Origin: GCA-2748575 sp965222725
GTDB lineage: Bacteria; Pseudomonadota; Gammaproteobacteria; Pseudomonadales; Ketobacteraceae
Direction: 5' to 3'
Assembly (NCBI GenBank): GCA_965222725.1
Contig: OZ244969.1
Span: 5,518,001 to 5,582,000, forward strand
DNA length: 64,000 nucleotides
Shown: piece by piece, positions 54,457 to 63,071 of the stretch
Layout: each line of letters opens with the position of its first letter
Numbering within the stretch: the stretch's first letter is position 1
Program-made: the position numbers and the translations under genes
Notes under the pieces: generated by a model
Told to the model about the DNA's origin: nothing
Database searches by the model: none
The model's input: the letters and a program-made list of their open reading frames with translations, nothing else

Positions 54457-54580
54457 CCTGACTAGATACCAAGAGGCGCCATTAATAAAAAATTTTGATA
54501 TGACTGTCGAAATCGCCAGTTGTCGCTCGACTAGTAGGTAAAACAGCAGGTTCCATCAAACCAACTCAGGAGCACCAAGA

Positions 54581-54991
54581 ATGACACGCATGATTTTTAT
54601 CAACTTACCCGTTGCCGATCTTAAAGCATCAATGGCTTTCTACCAGGCCCTCGGTTTTGAAAACAACCCCCACTTTACCGATGACACAGCAGCCTGCATG
54701 GTGTGGAGCGAAGCAATCAATGTCATGCTACTCACTCATGACAAATGGCGTCAGTTCACAAGCCGCCCCATTCCGCCCTCCAGCTCCAGTGAAGTCATGC
54801 TGGCCTTACCCCTGGAGAACCGGAAAGCAGTCGACACCGCCAACGAAACCGCACAAAAACACGGTGGAGCTGCCGATATAAATCCCACCCAGGACCTGGG
54901 GTTTATGTATAGCCGAGCGCTGGCCGACCCGGACGGTCATGTATGGGAAGCCATGTGGATGGATCCATCGGCGATTCCGGCAAGCGAGTAG
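54581..54991 (+). CDS. VOC-superfamily (glyoxalase-like) protein
   Basis: 136 aa, one glyoxalase/bleomycin-resistance fold made of two beta-alpha-beta3 units: MIFINLPVADLKASMAFYQA at the start and DPDGHVWEAMWMDP at the end, the latter with the metal-binding Glu position. GGAGCACC precedes the ATG. It resembles the 'extradiol dioxygenase/lactoylglutathione lyase relative' type widespread in bacteria; substrate unknown. Confidence 0.9.
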   Translation: MTRMIFINLPVADLKASMAFYQALGFENNPHFTDDTAACMVWSEAINVMLLTHDKWRQFTSRPIPPSSSSEVMLALPLENRKAVDTANETAQKHGGAADINPTQDLGFMYSRALADPDGHVWEAMWMDPSAIPASE

Positions 54992-55076
54992 TTCATGAAA
55001 GTGACATCTGCGCCAAAGATTCTTGACAGGCGTAATACCAATAAAGAACATCTATCAACTGAACAGGAAAACACCC

Positions 55077-55871
55077 ATGGCAAACCAGCACGGCGAATTT
55101 ATCTGGTACGAACTATTGACCACCAACAGCGATGCCGCTCAGCAATTTTACAGTTCAATTCTTGGCTGGCAGACCATCGATAGCGGCCAGACTGAAATAG
55201 ACTATCGTATCCTTCAGGCCAAAGATGAAGAAACCGGTCAATTGCGCGAAGTTGGAGGTCTTCTGCAACTCACTGAGGAGATGACTCAAGGTGGCGCCAG
55301 ACCTGTTTGGCTTGGCTATATTGGTGTAGACGACGTAGACCAAACCGTTGCCCGAATCTCAACTGCGGGCGGTGAGGTACAAATGCCGCCCACGGATATT
55401 CCCGATGTTGGCCGCTTTGCCATGGTGACCGATCCTCAGGGTACCCCTTTCTATGTGATGAAAGGATTCAGTGATGAAGCCAGCCTGGCATTTGCGTCAG
55501 ACAAACCACGCCTTGGCCACTGTGCCTGGAATGAACTTGTCACCACTGACCCGGAAGCCGCGAAGTCCTTCTACTTCAAGGAATTTGGCTGGACCAAGGA
55601 TGGGGAAATGGATATGGGGCCGATGGGCCAATACGAATTTATTCGCCACAACGGCGTGATTGGCGCCATCATGCCCAAGCCAGAAGAGATGCCAGTACCT
55701 ATGTGGCATTACTATTTCCGGTGCGCTGATATAGATACCGCCTTTAATACCATTACCGATAATGGCGGGCAGGTACTACATGGCCCTGACGAGATTCCTG
55801 GTGGAGAGTTTATCATTCAAGGGATTGATCCCCTGGGAGCGGCTTTTGCCCTGGTCGGCACGAGAAACTAA
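55077..55871 (+). CDS. two-domain VOC-superfamily protein
   Basis: 264 aa from ATG 55077, with AGGAAA at 55065 onward; the open frame upstream to 55023 lacks a ribosome-binding site. Two tandem VOC domains: one from GEFIWYELLTTNSDAAQQFY, one from LGHCAWNELVTTDPEAAKSF, both ending in VTDPQGTPFYV/GIDPLGAAFALV strands. Similar proteins are described as glyoxalase-like or 27 kDa antigen (CFP30B) relatives. It lies 85 bases after the other VOC gene. Confidence 0.9.
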   Translation: MANQHGEFIWYELLTTNSDAAQQFYSSILGWQTIDSGQTEIDYRILQAKDEETGQLREVGGLLQLTEEMTQGGARPVWLGYIGVDDVDQTVARISTAGGEVQMPPTDIPDVGRFAMVTDPQGTPFYVMKGFSDEASLAFASDKPRLGHCAWNELVTTDPEAAKSFYFKEFGWTKDGEMDMGPMGQYEFIRHNGVIGAIMPKPEEMPVPMWHYYFRCADIDTAFNTITDNGGQVLHGPDEIPGGEFIIQGIDPLGAAFALVGTRN

Positions 55872-55953
55872 ACCAATACAGATTAGTGGGGCCTGGTCGC
55901 AATGCCTGTTCATTGTGCGTTGCGACTCTCCCTCAACTTGTAAGGCGACGACA

Positions 55954-56589
55954 CTATATTTGAATACAATACTCTCCGGGAGCAAACAATAATCGAGGCT
56001 CAGGCTCAACAAATCCATGATCCCGTATGCGTCGCTCGTACTTGATAGAAGGTGTACGGATGGCCACTTTCCACAAGTTTGGCGCCATTTCCACGGCACC
56101 ACTATCCGGATCCCGGTAGTCTACAATTTTTTGCCCGTTCTTATAGACGGAATCAAACGCTACCCACTTTATAGAGTCAATCGTTCCATTCTTTAGGTAA
56201 TCCTCCGTTGAATACCAAAAACTTTTCACGCCATCCTCAGCAATATCCTTATCAGGAAAGTTTTCGTAAAACTGGATATCTACCAATATATTGTGTTCAG
56301 TAAGAGACAAACGTGTCGCCTCCAGCATCAAGTCGGAGAGCTTACCGTAATCATCAGAGTCCAGATTGCCTCGCTTTGTCAGGATTATATCAATATCCCA
56401 TGTTTCAGGCCTTCCCTCCAGAAACCCGCCACACAACCATGCGTAGAACGGAGCCTTCTCAAGATGCGGCACAAAGCACTTCCACCACAACGAGAACTTT
56501 TCCAAATCGGGCTTATCCCAAGCAACCGTTGTATGAACAGGTCCTTTTGTATAACTGAAATTTTCATGAAACTCAGGTTTTGTAGTCAT
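55954..56589 (-). CDS. nucleotidyltransferase-fold protein of unknown role
   Basis: 211 aa. The stretch AWLCGGFLEGRPETWDIDII fits the nucleotidyltransferase pattern hG[GS] followed by [DE]h[DE]h, with Asp-Ile-Asp as metal ligands, and VDIQFYENF supplies a candidate third acid. The rest is not recognisable. No signal peptide. It is the last gene of the fibre/DNase operon, 49 bases after the small Gly-rich gene, and lies in AT-richer DNA. It could be a regulatory or immunity-type cytoplasmic partner; this is a guess. Confidence 0.7.
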   Translation of the reverse strand: MTTKPEFHENFSYTKGPVHTTVAWDKPDLEKFSLWWKCFVPHLEKAPFYAWLCGGFLEGRPETWDIDIILTKRGNLDSDDYGKLSDLMLEATRLSLTEHNILVDIQFYENFPDKDIAEDGVKSFWYSTEDYLKNGTIDSIKWVAFDSVYKNGQKIVDYRDPDSGAVEMAPNLWKVAIRTPSIKYERRIRDHGFVEPEPRLLFAPGEYCIQI

Positions 56590-56638
56590 TGCTCACTAAT
56601 TCTTATTTCAACCAAACACCAGATAAATCTTTTGTAGG

Positions 56639-56980
56639 CTACCCTCCGGAAGGTGATCCACCCCCTCCAGAACCGCCAGATCCCCCACCAGACGGATCAC
56701 CGCCCCCTCCAGAAGGGTCCCCACCGCCTCCCGTGTCAGGTACAGGGAAGTCTGGGATACATTGGGCAAATAAGGGGCCTGTAAAGACTTGCACTTTCGA
56801 AATAGTGGATGGTACATCCCCCCCACCCGAAGCAGAAGTTTCCACAAAAGGCTCCGATTGTACTTGATTTAAATCCGTACCGATATCCAGTTTTTTGTGC
56901 GCGGCTTCTGCCGTTATCGCTCCAGCACATGAAGCAGCCACAACCGCAGAGTTGATAAGTTGTTTTTTTGTAATTTTCAA
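56639..56980 (-). CDS. small secreted Gly/Pro/Ser-rich protein
   Basis: 113 aa. N-terminal signal peptide (about 1-26, KKQLINSAVVAASCAGAI, cleavage near AEA|AHKK). The mature part has a short acidic region and one Cys, and ends in a 35-residue tail made of GGGGDPSG and GGGSGGSG repeats. Low-complexity composition makes family assignment impossible. It is 43 bases after the DNase-type gene and in the same direction, so it is probably part of that operon. It is too ordered, with a signal sequence and stop, to dismiss as chance. Confidence 0.7.
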   Translation of the reverse strand: MKITKKQLINSAVVAASCAGAITAEAAHKKLDIGTDLNQVQSEPFVETSASGGGDVPSTISKVQVFTGPLFAQCIPDFPVPDTGGGGDPSGGGGDPSGGGSGGSGGGGSPSGG

Positions 56981-57023
56981 AGCATTCCTCGCGAAATCAT
57001 TCTCTGAATGGGTTCAGCCTGGT

Positions 57024-60000
57024 TCAAAAGCAGTGTCCTGCAGAGATTCTTGCTGCGCCGTCCTGACCAATAGCAACCCCTGTAGCGAGACCGGCTACCG
57101 ATACAGGAGTTGAGGCAGATCCAGAAGTTATGTACAAAGCCACTGAAGCCGCTCCCAGCAGCAACGTGGCCACCTCTTCACCCACGCCTGCAATGACCTG
57201 TATAGGCTTGCAGCTTTCAACTTCGCCATGAACAGTAACCTCTCCACTACTACTCAGATATGAAGTGGAATTTTTTTCATTTTTAAACCCATCAACCATG
57301 AGTGATTTCTCGGCTATAATGCAAGTAAAATTACTCGGAGGTACCACACTATTCTTTAATTCAACATCAGCATATCGATAAATGCCGGTATCAAAATTAC
57401 GATTCTCATAATACTCTTCATGGCCAAGCACCTGAAAACCAACTTTAGCACCTTCCTCAAGCACATCGAACATTGCGGGCGGCAGATCTGGAGCACATAG
57501 ATAGTCCATGGAGGCCAACTCTGTTTCCGCGTCATAGCTACTACTCGTAGCGTCTAACTGAGCACCCAACTTGGCATTGAGAAAAGTTTTATACTCACGC
57601 ACAGCAGATGGGTAATTCAAAGCAGAGGACTTTAAGCTTTGCTGGTCCGCCTCTGGCAAGCTTTGCTGGGAACTAGCCCAAACTTCCACATCATCAATAA
57701 AGTGTGTATCCACTTTATCAGTGGATGGGTTAAAGCTTCCATTACGATTCACATCTACCACAACATTAAAGTTCTTACCGTACTCATCAACAGCGCTGAA
57801 ATCATCCAAATTATTGGGAGCACGAGTATACAAATCTGAAGGGGAACTCCACACACTATAAAAGAAGCTATTTTCGTCTGAGACATCAACCGTTTGCTTA
57901 GTGTTGCCATTGACAGGTATTGCGTAAGAATCCAGATTGGAGATAGCCGATGTCCAATCATCTATTCCAGCTTCCTCCAATTTCTGCTGGCTGACTATGT
58001 ATATGTCTGCAAGGTTTTCGGTATTTCCTGATAAATTACTCGCGAGTGCATATACGTTGTGGGCAATACTGATATCATAGACTTCCCTGCGCACGCCTCT
58101 ATCATCCAATGTGAACACGTCATCAACCCCGGAACGATCTTGCAACACAATAAAATCCGCTTCGTGGGTTAGATTTGCAATATCGCCATCATTAATATCG
58201 TAGATACCATCATTATTGATATCCAAAACCAACCTGTAAACACCGGGGGTCATTCGATCGAAGCTTGGCAAAGCAATGGTAGGAAGCTCACCACCTGGGC
58301 CCACGGTAAAGATTTCCGAGTGCCAGCTTATGCTGTTCAAATCAATTTGTGCATTCCCCATAAAGAAGTTATCCGCATGTGCCTCAACTACATGCAAGGT
58401 CGCGCTGGCGCCTTCCGCGAGATCAACATCAGTCATCGTAATGTCGGTTGTCGCATCGTCAAGATCAAACTCACGCTTTGCTCTTTTAGCACCTCCGCCC
58501 ACATCCACTTTAATTTCCAGCTGGCGTTTCTTACGTTTTTTAACGCCGCCGAATTGAATGGCAACTAGGAAATGATCCGATATACGCTTGAGCGATTGCC
58601 CGGCAGCAGGATTATTCCTGTCATTATCGAAAGGAACAGGCGGATTGTAACTAATACCGGCAGTTTTAATATGGTGAGACTGATGCTTCGCAGTTGCGTC
58701 TCCACGAGTAATTATCCGATCATAGGCACAGTTGGCTGCGCCTCTGACATTAGTCTTTTGTCCACGGGTTATCCACCAATCCCAGCCAACAAAGCGTGTA
58801 GCCTCTTGCGCCTGTGAAAAATAGTTACAATCTGCATTCAGATCACCAATAACAAGTGCATCTGCCGTTGCGCCGACAACGTTCCCTTCAAGATTATTTA
58901 GCTCGCCATTAACGTTACCAAGACTGGTATGATGGTTATAGGCAGTAAAGGTGAAGATGTCTCCATCCACCGTATAACTGAACGTCGCATGCAAAGGCTG
59001 GCGCGTAAAACCGGCAGTTCCAGGTTCCCCATACCCTGTAACGACTAAGGCGTTTCCCCTGGGGGCCGAATGATAGAACAGCACTGATTGCTCATAGTTC
59101 CCCGGTTGGCCAGCTTTTGTCCCTGGCGCCCGGCAGACATAAGAAGGATTCGCCGCCTGCACACGCGCGCACAATGTATTCAGGTAGGTATTTGGAGGGC
59201 TAGGCTCTTTGATCTCCTGAATAAACACAATATCATACTGCGTTATGATAGAGGCATAATGATCCACCAAACCATCCACCAGCCCCTTGGATTGACCATA
59301 ATTTTGTATGTTCCAACTAGCTGCGGATAAGGTCCATGGAAGATCATCTTCTGCGTCCTGTAAACGGCGATAATGCTCATGCGCCGCGGGCTCTACTACG
59401 ACATTATTTGTCCAGCTCGTTCTTAAAATATTCTTTGCATTCTTATTTCCTCTGGATTTAACGCCTTTAAAATTTTTATTATGCAGGGCATTAGCATCCA
59501 CAACCCACTGTTTACCTCTTTTATGGTAGTAGACCAATCCACCACCAGATTTTACATACTTGGGCAAACCCTGATTAGCGCCTGAAATAGAGTACACCCC
59601 TTCAACGCCTGGCTGAGATGGCATTAAAACTCTGATTTGTTGAGGAAAAACTCTGCATCTGTTGGACCAATTGGCTTCTCCCGGACTGGTAGCGCCAAAA
59701 GTAGTCACCTTACTAACTGTCCCAGCCGCTGACGTATCCATATCGTTTTTATCCAAAACCCACTCGGTGGTGTCATCTCGATAGTAGATAGAGTAGGTAA
59801 CCCCTTGCTTCACCCATTTATATACAGGTTTTTCCTGAAAGGTAACGAGCTCACCATCAGTATCTGAGTAACGGGTATAGGTACCATTAGCCTTTCCTGT
59901 AGAGCAGTTCTGAACTTTTAGTTGATCAAATTCAATGGGGTCAACTTCGTCGGCAAATGCCGGCACTGAGAGCAAAGATAACTTCGCCACAAGCAGCAGT

Positions 60001-60047
60001 TTGCAATAGCGCGCTGCCGTACAGGCCTTTCTGTTAATCAGGTTCAT
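57024..60047 (-). CDS. secreted DNase I/EEP-fold nuclease, 1007 aa
   Basis: Signal peptide (1-32, VPAFA|DEV). Residues 45-175 hold two similar modules with a shared WVLD/WVVD and YYxR pattern (WKVQ-like, PVYKWVKQGVTYSIYYRDD). Residues about 238-495 are an endonuclease/exonuclease/phosphatase domain with the catalytic set: SWNIQNYG (Asn), VFIQEI (Glu), NHHTSLGN (His), IGDLNADCN (Asp, Asn) and SDHFLVAI (Asp-His). A very basic linker (KKRKKRQ) follows, then about 480 residues of unknown domains with two calcium-loop-like motifs (DINNDGIYDINDGD and DVNRNGSFNPSTD). Likely an extracellular DNase. The gene starts 66 bases after the fibre gene. Confidence 0.88.
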   Translation of the reverse strand: MNLINRKACTAARYCKLLLVAKLSLLSVPAFADEVDPIEFDQLKVQNCSTGKANGTYTRYSDTDGELVTFQEKPVYKWVKQGVTYSIYYRDDTTEWVLDKNDMDTSAAGTVSKVTTFGATSPGEANWSNRCRVFPQQIRVLMPSQPGVEGVYSISGANQGLPKYVKSGGGLVYYHKRGKQWVVDANALHNKNFKGVKSRGNKNAKNILRTSWTNNVVVEPAAHEHYRRLQDAEDDLPWTLSAASWNIQNYGQSKGLVDGLVDHYASIITQYDIVFIQEIKEPSPPNTYLNTLCARVQAANPSYVCRAPGTKAGQPGNYEQSVLFYHSAPRGNALVVTGYGEPGTAGFTRQPLHATFSYTVDGDIFTFTAYNHHTSLGNVNGELNNLEGNVVGATADALVIGDLNADCNYFSQAQEATRFVGWDWWITRGQKTNVRGAANCAYDRIITRGDATAKHQSHHIKTAGISYNPPVPFDNDRNNPAAGQSLKRISDHFLVAIQFGGVKKRKKRQLEIKVDVGGGAKRAKREFDLDDATTDITMTDVDLAEGASATLHVVEAHADNFFMGNAQIDLNSISWHSEIFTVGPGGELPTIALPSFDRMTPGVYRLVLDINNDGIYDINDGDIANLTHEADFIVLQDRSGVDDVFTLDDRGVRREVYDISIAHNVYALASNLSGNTENLADIYIVSQQKLEEAGIDDWTSAISNLDSYAIPVNGNTKQTVDVSDENSFFYSVWSSPSDLYTRAPNNLDDFSAVDEYGKNFNVVVDVNRNGSFNPSTDKVDTHFIDDVEVWASSQQSLPEADQQSLKSSALNYPSAVREYKTFLNAKLGAQLDATSSSYDAETELASMDYLCAPDLPPAMFDVLEEGAKVGFQVLGHEEYYENRNFDTGIYRYADVELKNSVVPPSNFTCIIAEKSLMVDGFKNEKNSTSYLSSSGEVTVHGEVESCKPIQVIAGVGEEVATLLLGAASVALYITSGSASTPVSVAGLATGVAIGQDGAARISAGHCF

Positions 60048-60112
60048 GATCTTTCCATTAAAAGCTGTTATTGAGTCAAGCCATAATCAAAAGCGGATGC
60101 TTGCTCGACATG

Positions 60113-60934
60113 TTAGTTACACCCAGGTGCCGCGCTATCCTGTTCGCAAACGTGATTAACCAAAAGTTCCAGGCGACTGTTAAGTTGCTGGTTTCTTTCT
60201 GTTAGCGTTTCTAAATTTTTAGCTTGTTTTTCCACCGTCTTTGCAAGGGACTGGATGGCAGATACAGCCAACATACTAACAGCGTCATAGTCTACATAAT
60301 GAAAATCATCGACCTGCCGCCCAAGTACCGTAACTTCCCCACTAAAGGTTTTATTGACAGTTATGGTATCGGTGGTAGTGGCCAACACCTCTAACGTCTG
60401 ATCATATTGCCCTTCGAATCGGACCTTAATCACATCACCAGCCTGGAGATCATGGTGGCGTAGTAGAATCTCATTTCCGGACATAGAGGCACTGGCCATA
60501 ATGTCATTAATCATACCGGTACCCAACTTCACTGCTTGTGGATATACCTGATGTAACTGTTGGCCAATAAGCTTCTTCACTTTAACATCAGCGCTCTTGG
60601 GGTCTATAAAATGATAATCGGTTATCAGGATATTTCGGAGCGTTTCCAAATCCTGATCATTATCCGACAGACCCTCTGTTGACTTGATTCGCTGATCCGA
60701 TGCATTGCAATAACTGGTCGCGTGGATCGTACCGTGTGCGAGAATTGAATAATCCCCTACGGTGGGAGAATTAACTTCCAACCTAGCGCTCGTTGGGGTG
60801 GTGGTACCCACCCCGACATTGCCGTTGGTGTGAATGTAAATCCCCTTAACCTCATCAGCACTCACATTTATTGGAAACAGGCTGGCAAAAACCAAAAACG
60901 AGTAATACTTGAACGTTTTATTCATATTATTCAA
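60113..60934 (-). CDS. secreted fibre-type protein with S74 intramolecular chaperone domain
   Basis: 273 aa with a signal peptide (VNVSA-type cleavage near residue 25). GNVGVGTTTPTSARLEV is the standard fibre-head motif. From about residue 75 a Peptidase_S74 (endosialidase-type chaperone) domain starts: YCNASDQRIKS has the Ser and Lys used for self-cleavage in phage tail spikes, followed by LETLRNILITDYHFI and LIGQQLHQVYPQAV. The C-terminus is a trimer-type coiled coil (NLETLTERNQQLNSRLELL). It is the first gene of the operon with the secreted nuclease. Confidence 0.87.
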   Translation of the reverse strand: MNNMNKTFKYYSFLVFASLFPINVSADEVKGIYIHTNGNVGVGTTTPTSARLEVNSPTVGDYSILAHGTIHATSYCNASDQRIKSTEGLSDNDQDLETLRNILITDYHFIDPKSADVKVKKLIGQQLHQVYPQAVKLGTGMINDIMASASMSGNEILLRHHDLQAGDVIKVRFEGQYDQTLEVLATTTDTITVNKTFSGEVTVLGRQVDDFHYVDYDAVSMLAVSAIQSLAKTVEKQAKNLETLTERNQQLNSRLELLVNHVCEQDSAAPGCN

Positions 60935-61101
60935 CTCCGGAAAATAGTAGTGAGCGCAATATTCTGCTTATTTGAGGGTCTTTGAGGTGGAAATCACTAA
61001 TGCAGACATGATCTTTGCTTCACCTTAATGCATTAGATTAGGGCATCACAATACTACTAAAGTCTATTGACGAACTTAGTAATATTGAGGTAGGGCCTGA
61101 G

Positions 61102-61242
61102 TAGATCATCATTTACTGGACAATAAACGTACGTAATTTACATGATCGCGACAAAATTTTTGATGAATTGAAAATCGCTATGATGATTGGATCTTCAGAG
61201 AGCGCGGTTGATCTTGTCCGGCAGAAGAAATTAGCTCAATAA
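61102..61242 (+). pseudogene. possible decayed coding fragment
   Basis: A 45-codon stretch from 61105 to the stop at 61240-61242 reads IIIYWTINVRNLHDRDKIFD and then LKIAMMIGSSESAVDLVRQKK. Reading on in the same frame upstream across a single TAG (61102-61104) gives ILLKSIDELSNIEVGPE. No start codon is seen. It lies in a 470-base AT-rich gap (60935-61404) with no other gene. It may be a relic or chance. Confidence 0.25.
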
Positions 61243-61404
61243 CATTTTGAAGAAACCAGCGTCCGCACTGATACAATAGCGTCGTTCCAAATACCAGCAT
61301 TGAAGACAAAATTAAGTACAGGAGTCGTTTCGTGGACTAAATGACAAGCATTGTCAGAAAAGAATTTCCAACTATGTCCTAATGTATTCTTTGAGATTAT
61401 AGGC

Positions 61405-61887
61405 TTAAATGCTTTTCTGCCAGAACAAGGCCTTCCCCAACGCAGGGTCCAACTCATAACCGGCAAAACCAAATTTCACATAAGAACTTTGAGCTATCTT
61501 ATTTCCTTCAAGCACCTCCAGGGTAAGCTTGCAGCATCCTTTAGACTTGGCGATTTCTTCAATCTTTGTGAGCATTTTGTGGCTCAGCCCCTTGCCTCTG
61601 AACTCAGGGACAACAATCACATCGTGAATATTCACCAACGGCTCGCATTTGAAAGTAGAGAATGCCTCAAAACAGTTGATCAACCCTGCGGGGTCATTAT
61701 TAACATAAGCAATAACACTAAAAGCATGCGGTAGCTTTGATAGCTCCGCAGTCAGATTCGATTTTACGAAATCCGGTAAGGGCTGAGAACCGCCCATCTC
61801 GTCCCTCGAGTAAATATCCATTAAATAGACAATTTCTTCTGCTTGAGTTTTATCCGAGTAATCTGCGATCTTAACTTCAATATTCAT
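61405..61887 (-). CDS. GNAT-family acetyltransferase
   Basis: 160 aa. Acetyl-CoA binding motif VIVPEFRGKGLSHKML (R-G-x-G-x-x-H), an N-terminal DKTQAEEIVYLMDIYSRDE region and the SYVKFGFAGYELDP end are typical of single-domain GNATs. Its ATG overlaps the stop of the AraC-type gene by 4 bases, so translation is coupled. Substrate unknown. Confidence 0.9.
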   Translation of the reverse strand: MNIEVKIADYSDKTQAEEIVYLMDIYSRDEMGGSQPLPDFVKSNLTAELSKLPHAFSVIAYVNNDPAGLINCFEAFSTFKCEPLVNIHDVIVVPEFRGKGLSHKMLTKIEEIAKSKGCCKLTLEVLEGNKIAQSSYVKFGFAGYELDPALGKALFWQKSI

Positions 61888-62891
61888 TGTGATGTAGCAA
61901 CACCCGTCGTCAATTGAGGCGGCATCTGTAAATCGTCTGTATGCCGAAATGTCCCAGGAGTTTGCCCGAACACATTCTTGAATGCACGTCCAAACGCCGC
62001 TTCGGATTGATACCCCACCGATTCAGCAATTTCGCCCGTGGATTTCTTCGTCTCGCTCAACTCAATACGGGCACGCTGCATACGCCAATAAGTCAGGTAC
62101 TGCATAGGCGACTGACCCACTAACAAACTGAAACGCGCAGCAAACGCCGAGCGCGACATGCCTATCTGGCTGGCCAATCCCGCTACACTCCAGGCAAACC
62201 CGGGTTGCCGATGAATCAGCGCCAGAGCACGACCGATGTACCGGTCTCGCAACGCTGCGAGCCAGCCCTGGTCTGCTTCGGGGCTATGATCAATCCAATA
62301 GCGTAACGCCTGAATCATCAGAATATCCGCCAGATGCGTCATCACGGTTTCTCCACCAGGCCTGATCTCCTTCGCCTCGCTCGCAATCAGGCGTACTGTG
62401 CTCTGTATCCAATGATGCTCATCGTCCCGCCAGGCATCGATATACAGCACTTTGGGCAGCAGGCTAATGAACTGCTGCGCGATCGCCTGATCGAAGCGAA
62501 TAACGCAGCAGGTCAGTTGCGCAAGCTCTCCACCACCACCGTGACGCATGTACTCGTAACGTTCACTCAGCGGCTCTACGGGAATATCAAACAACGGGGT
62601 AATTGAGCTGTCTGGATCACTCTTAAGCGTATGACCGATGCCGTGGGGTACCAAAGAAAGGCTGCCCTGCTCCAGCAGTCGGGGCGGCTCCCCTTCCACT
62701 TCAAGCCAACAGCGCCCCGCCGTCACGATATGAAACATCATATAGCCCGCCATAGGCGGCATGGAAATCCCCCACGGCGCGGTGAGCTCCGAACGGCAAT
62801 AGAGAATACCGCTCAGGCGCAGCAAATGCAGCGTCTCACCCAGGGGGTCGGATAACGGGGGAATATTGGCTTCGGAACGGGTTGAGTTCAT
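61884..62891 (-). CDS. AraC-family regulator with N-terminal cupin (PF12852-type)
   Basis: 335 aa from ATG 62891; the frame opens at a TTG (62921) ten residues earlier. The N-terminal cupin-like domain (about 15-190) reads GYMMFHIVTAGRCWLEVEGE and LSLVPHGIGHTL, as in the AraC regulators that sense small organic or electrophilic signals. The C-terminal HTH pair is ASQIGMSRSAFAARFSLLVG and AESVGYQSEAAFGRAFKNVF. It is divergent from the NmrA-like gene (180 bases between starts), an arrangement usual for a regulator and its target. The GNAT gene is co-expressed. Confidence 0.93.
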   Translation of the reverse strand: MNSTRSEANIPPLSDPLGETLHLLRLSGILYCRSELTAPWGISMPPMAGYMMFHIVTAGRCWLEVEGEPPRLLEQGSLSLVPHGIGHTLKSDPDSSITPLFDIPVEPLSERYEYMRHGGGGELAQLTCCVIRFDQAIAQQFISLLPKVLYIDAWRDDEHHWIQSTVRLIASEAKEIRPGGETVMTHLADILMIQALRYWIDHSPEADQGWLAALRDRYIGRALALIHRQPGFAWSVAGLASQIGMSRSAFAARFSLLVGQSPMQYLTYWRMQRARIELSETKKSTGEIAESVGYQSEAAFGRAFKNVFGQTPGTFRHTDDLQMPPQLTTGVATSQ

Positions 62892-63071
62892 AGCGGGCAC
62901 AACGGCATAGAATCCAGACAATTGGACGATCTGCAGATAATTATGGACCCATGAGCATTAATAATCCACAGCGTATCGGGAATAATGGCCTTGAACGATA
63001 CGAAACGGGTTCCGGCGCGCTCCCGAAAGGTATCCCACTGAAAGCGATTAAACCCATGAGAGGGCACTTAA

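Noticed and set aside
61236..61472. 78-aa minus-strand frame
   Set aside because: Overlaps the end of the GNAT gene, has no ribosome-binding site and no recognisable features.
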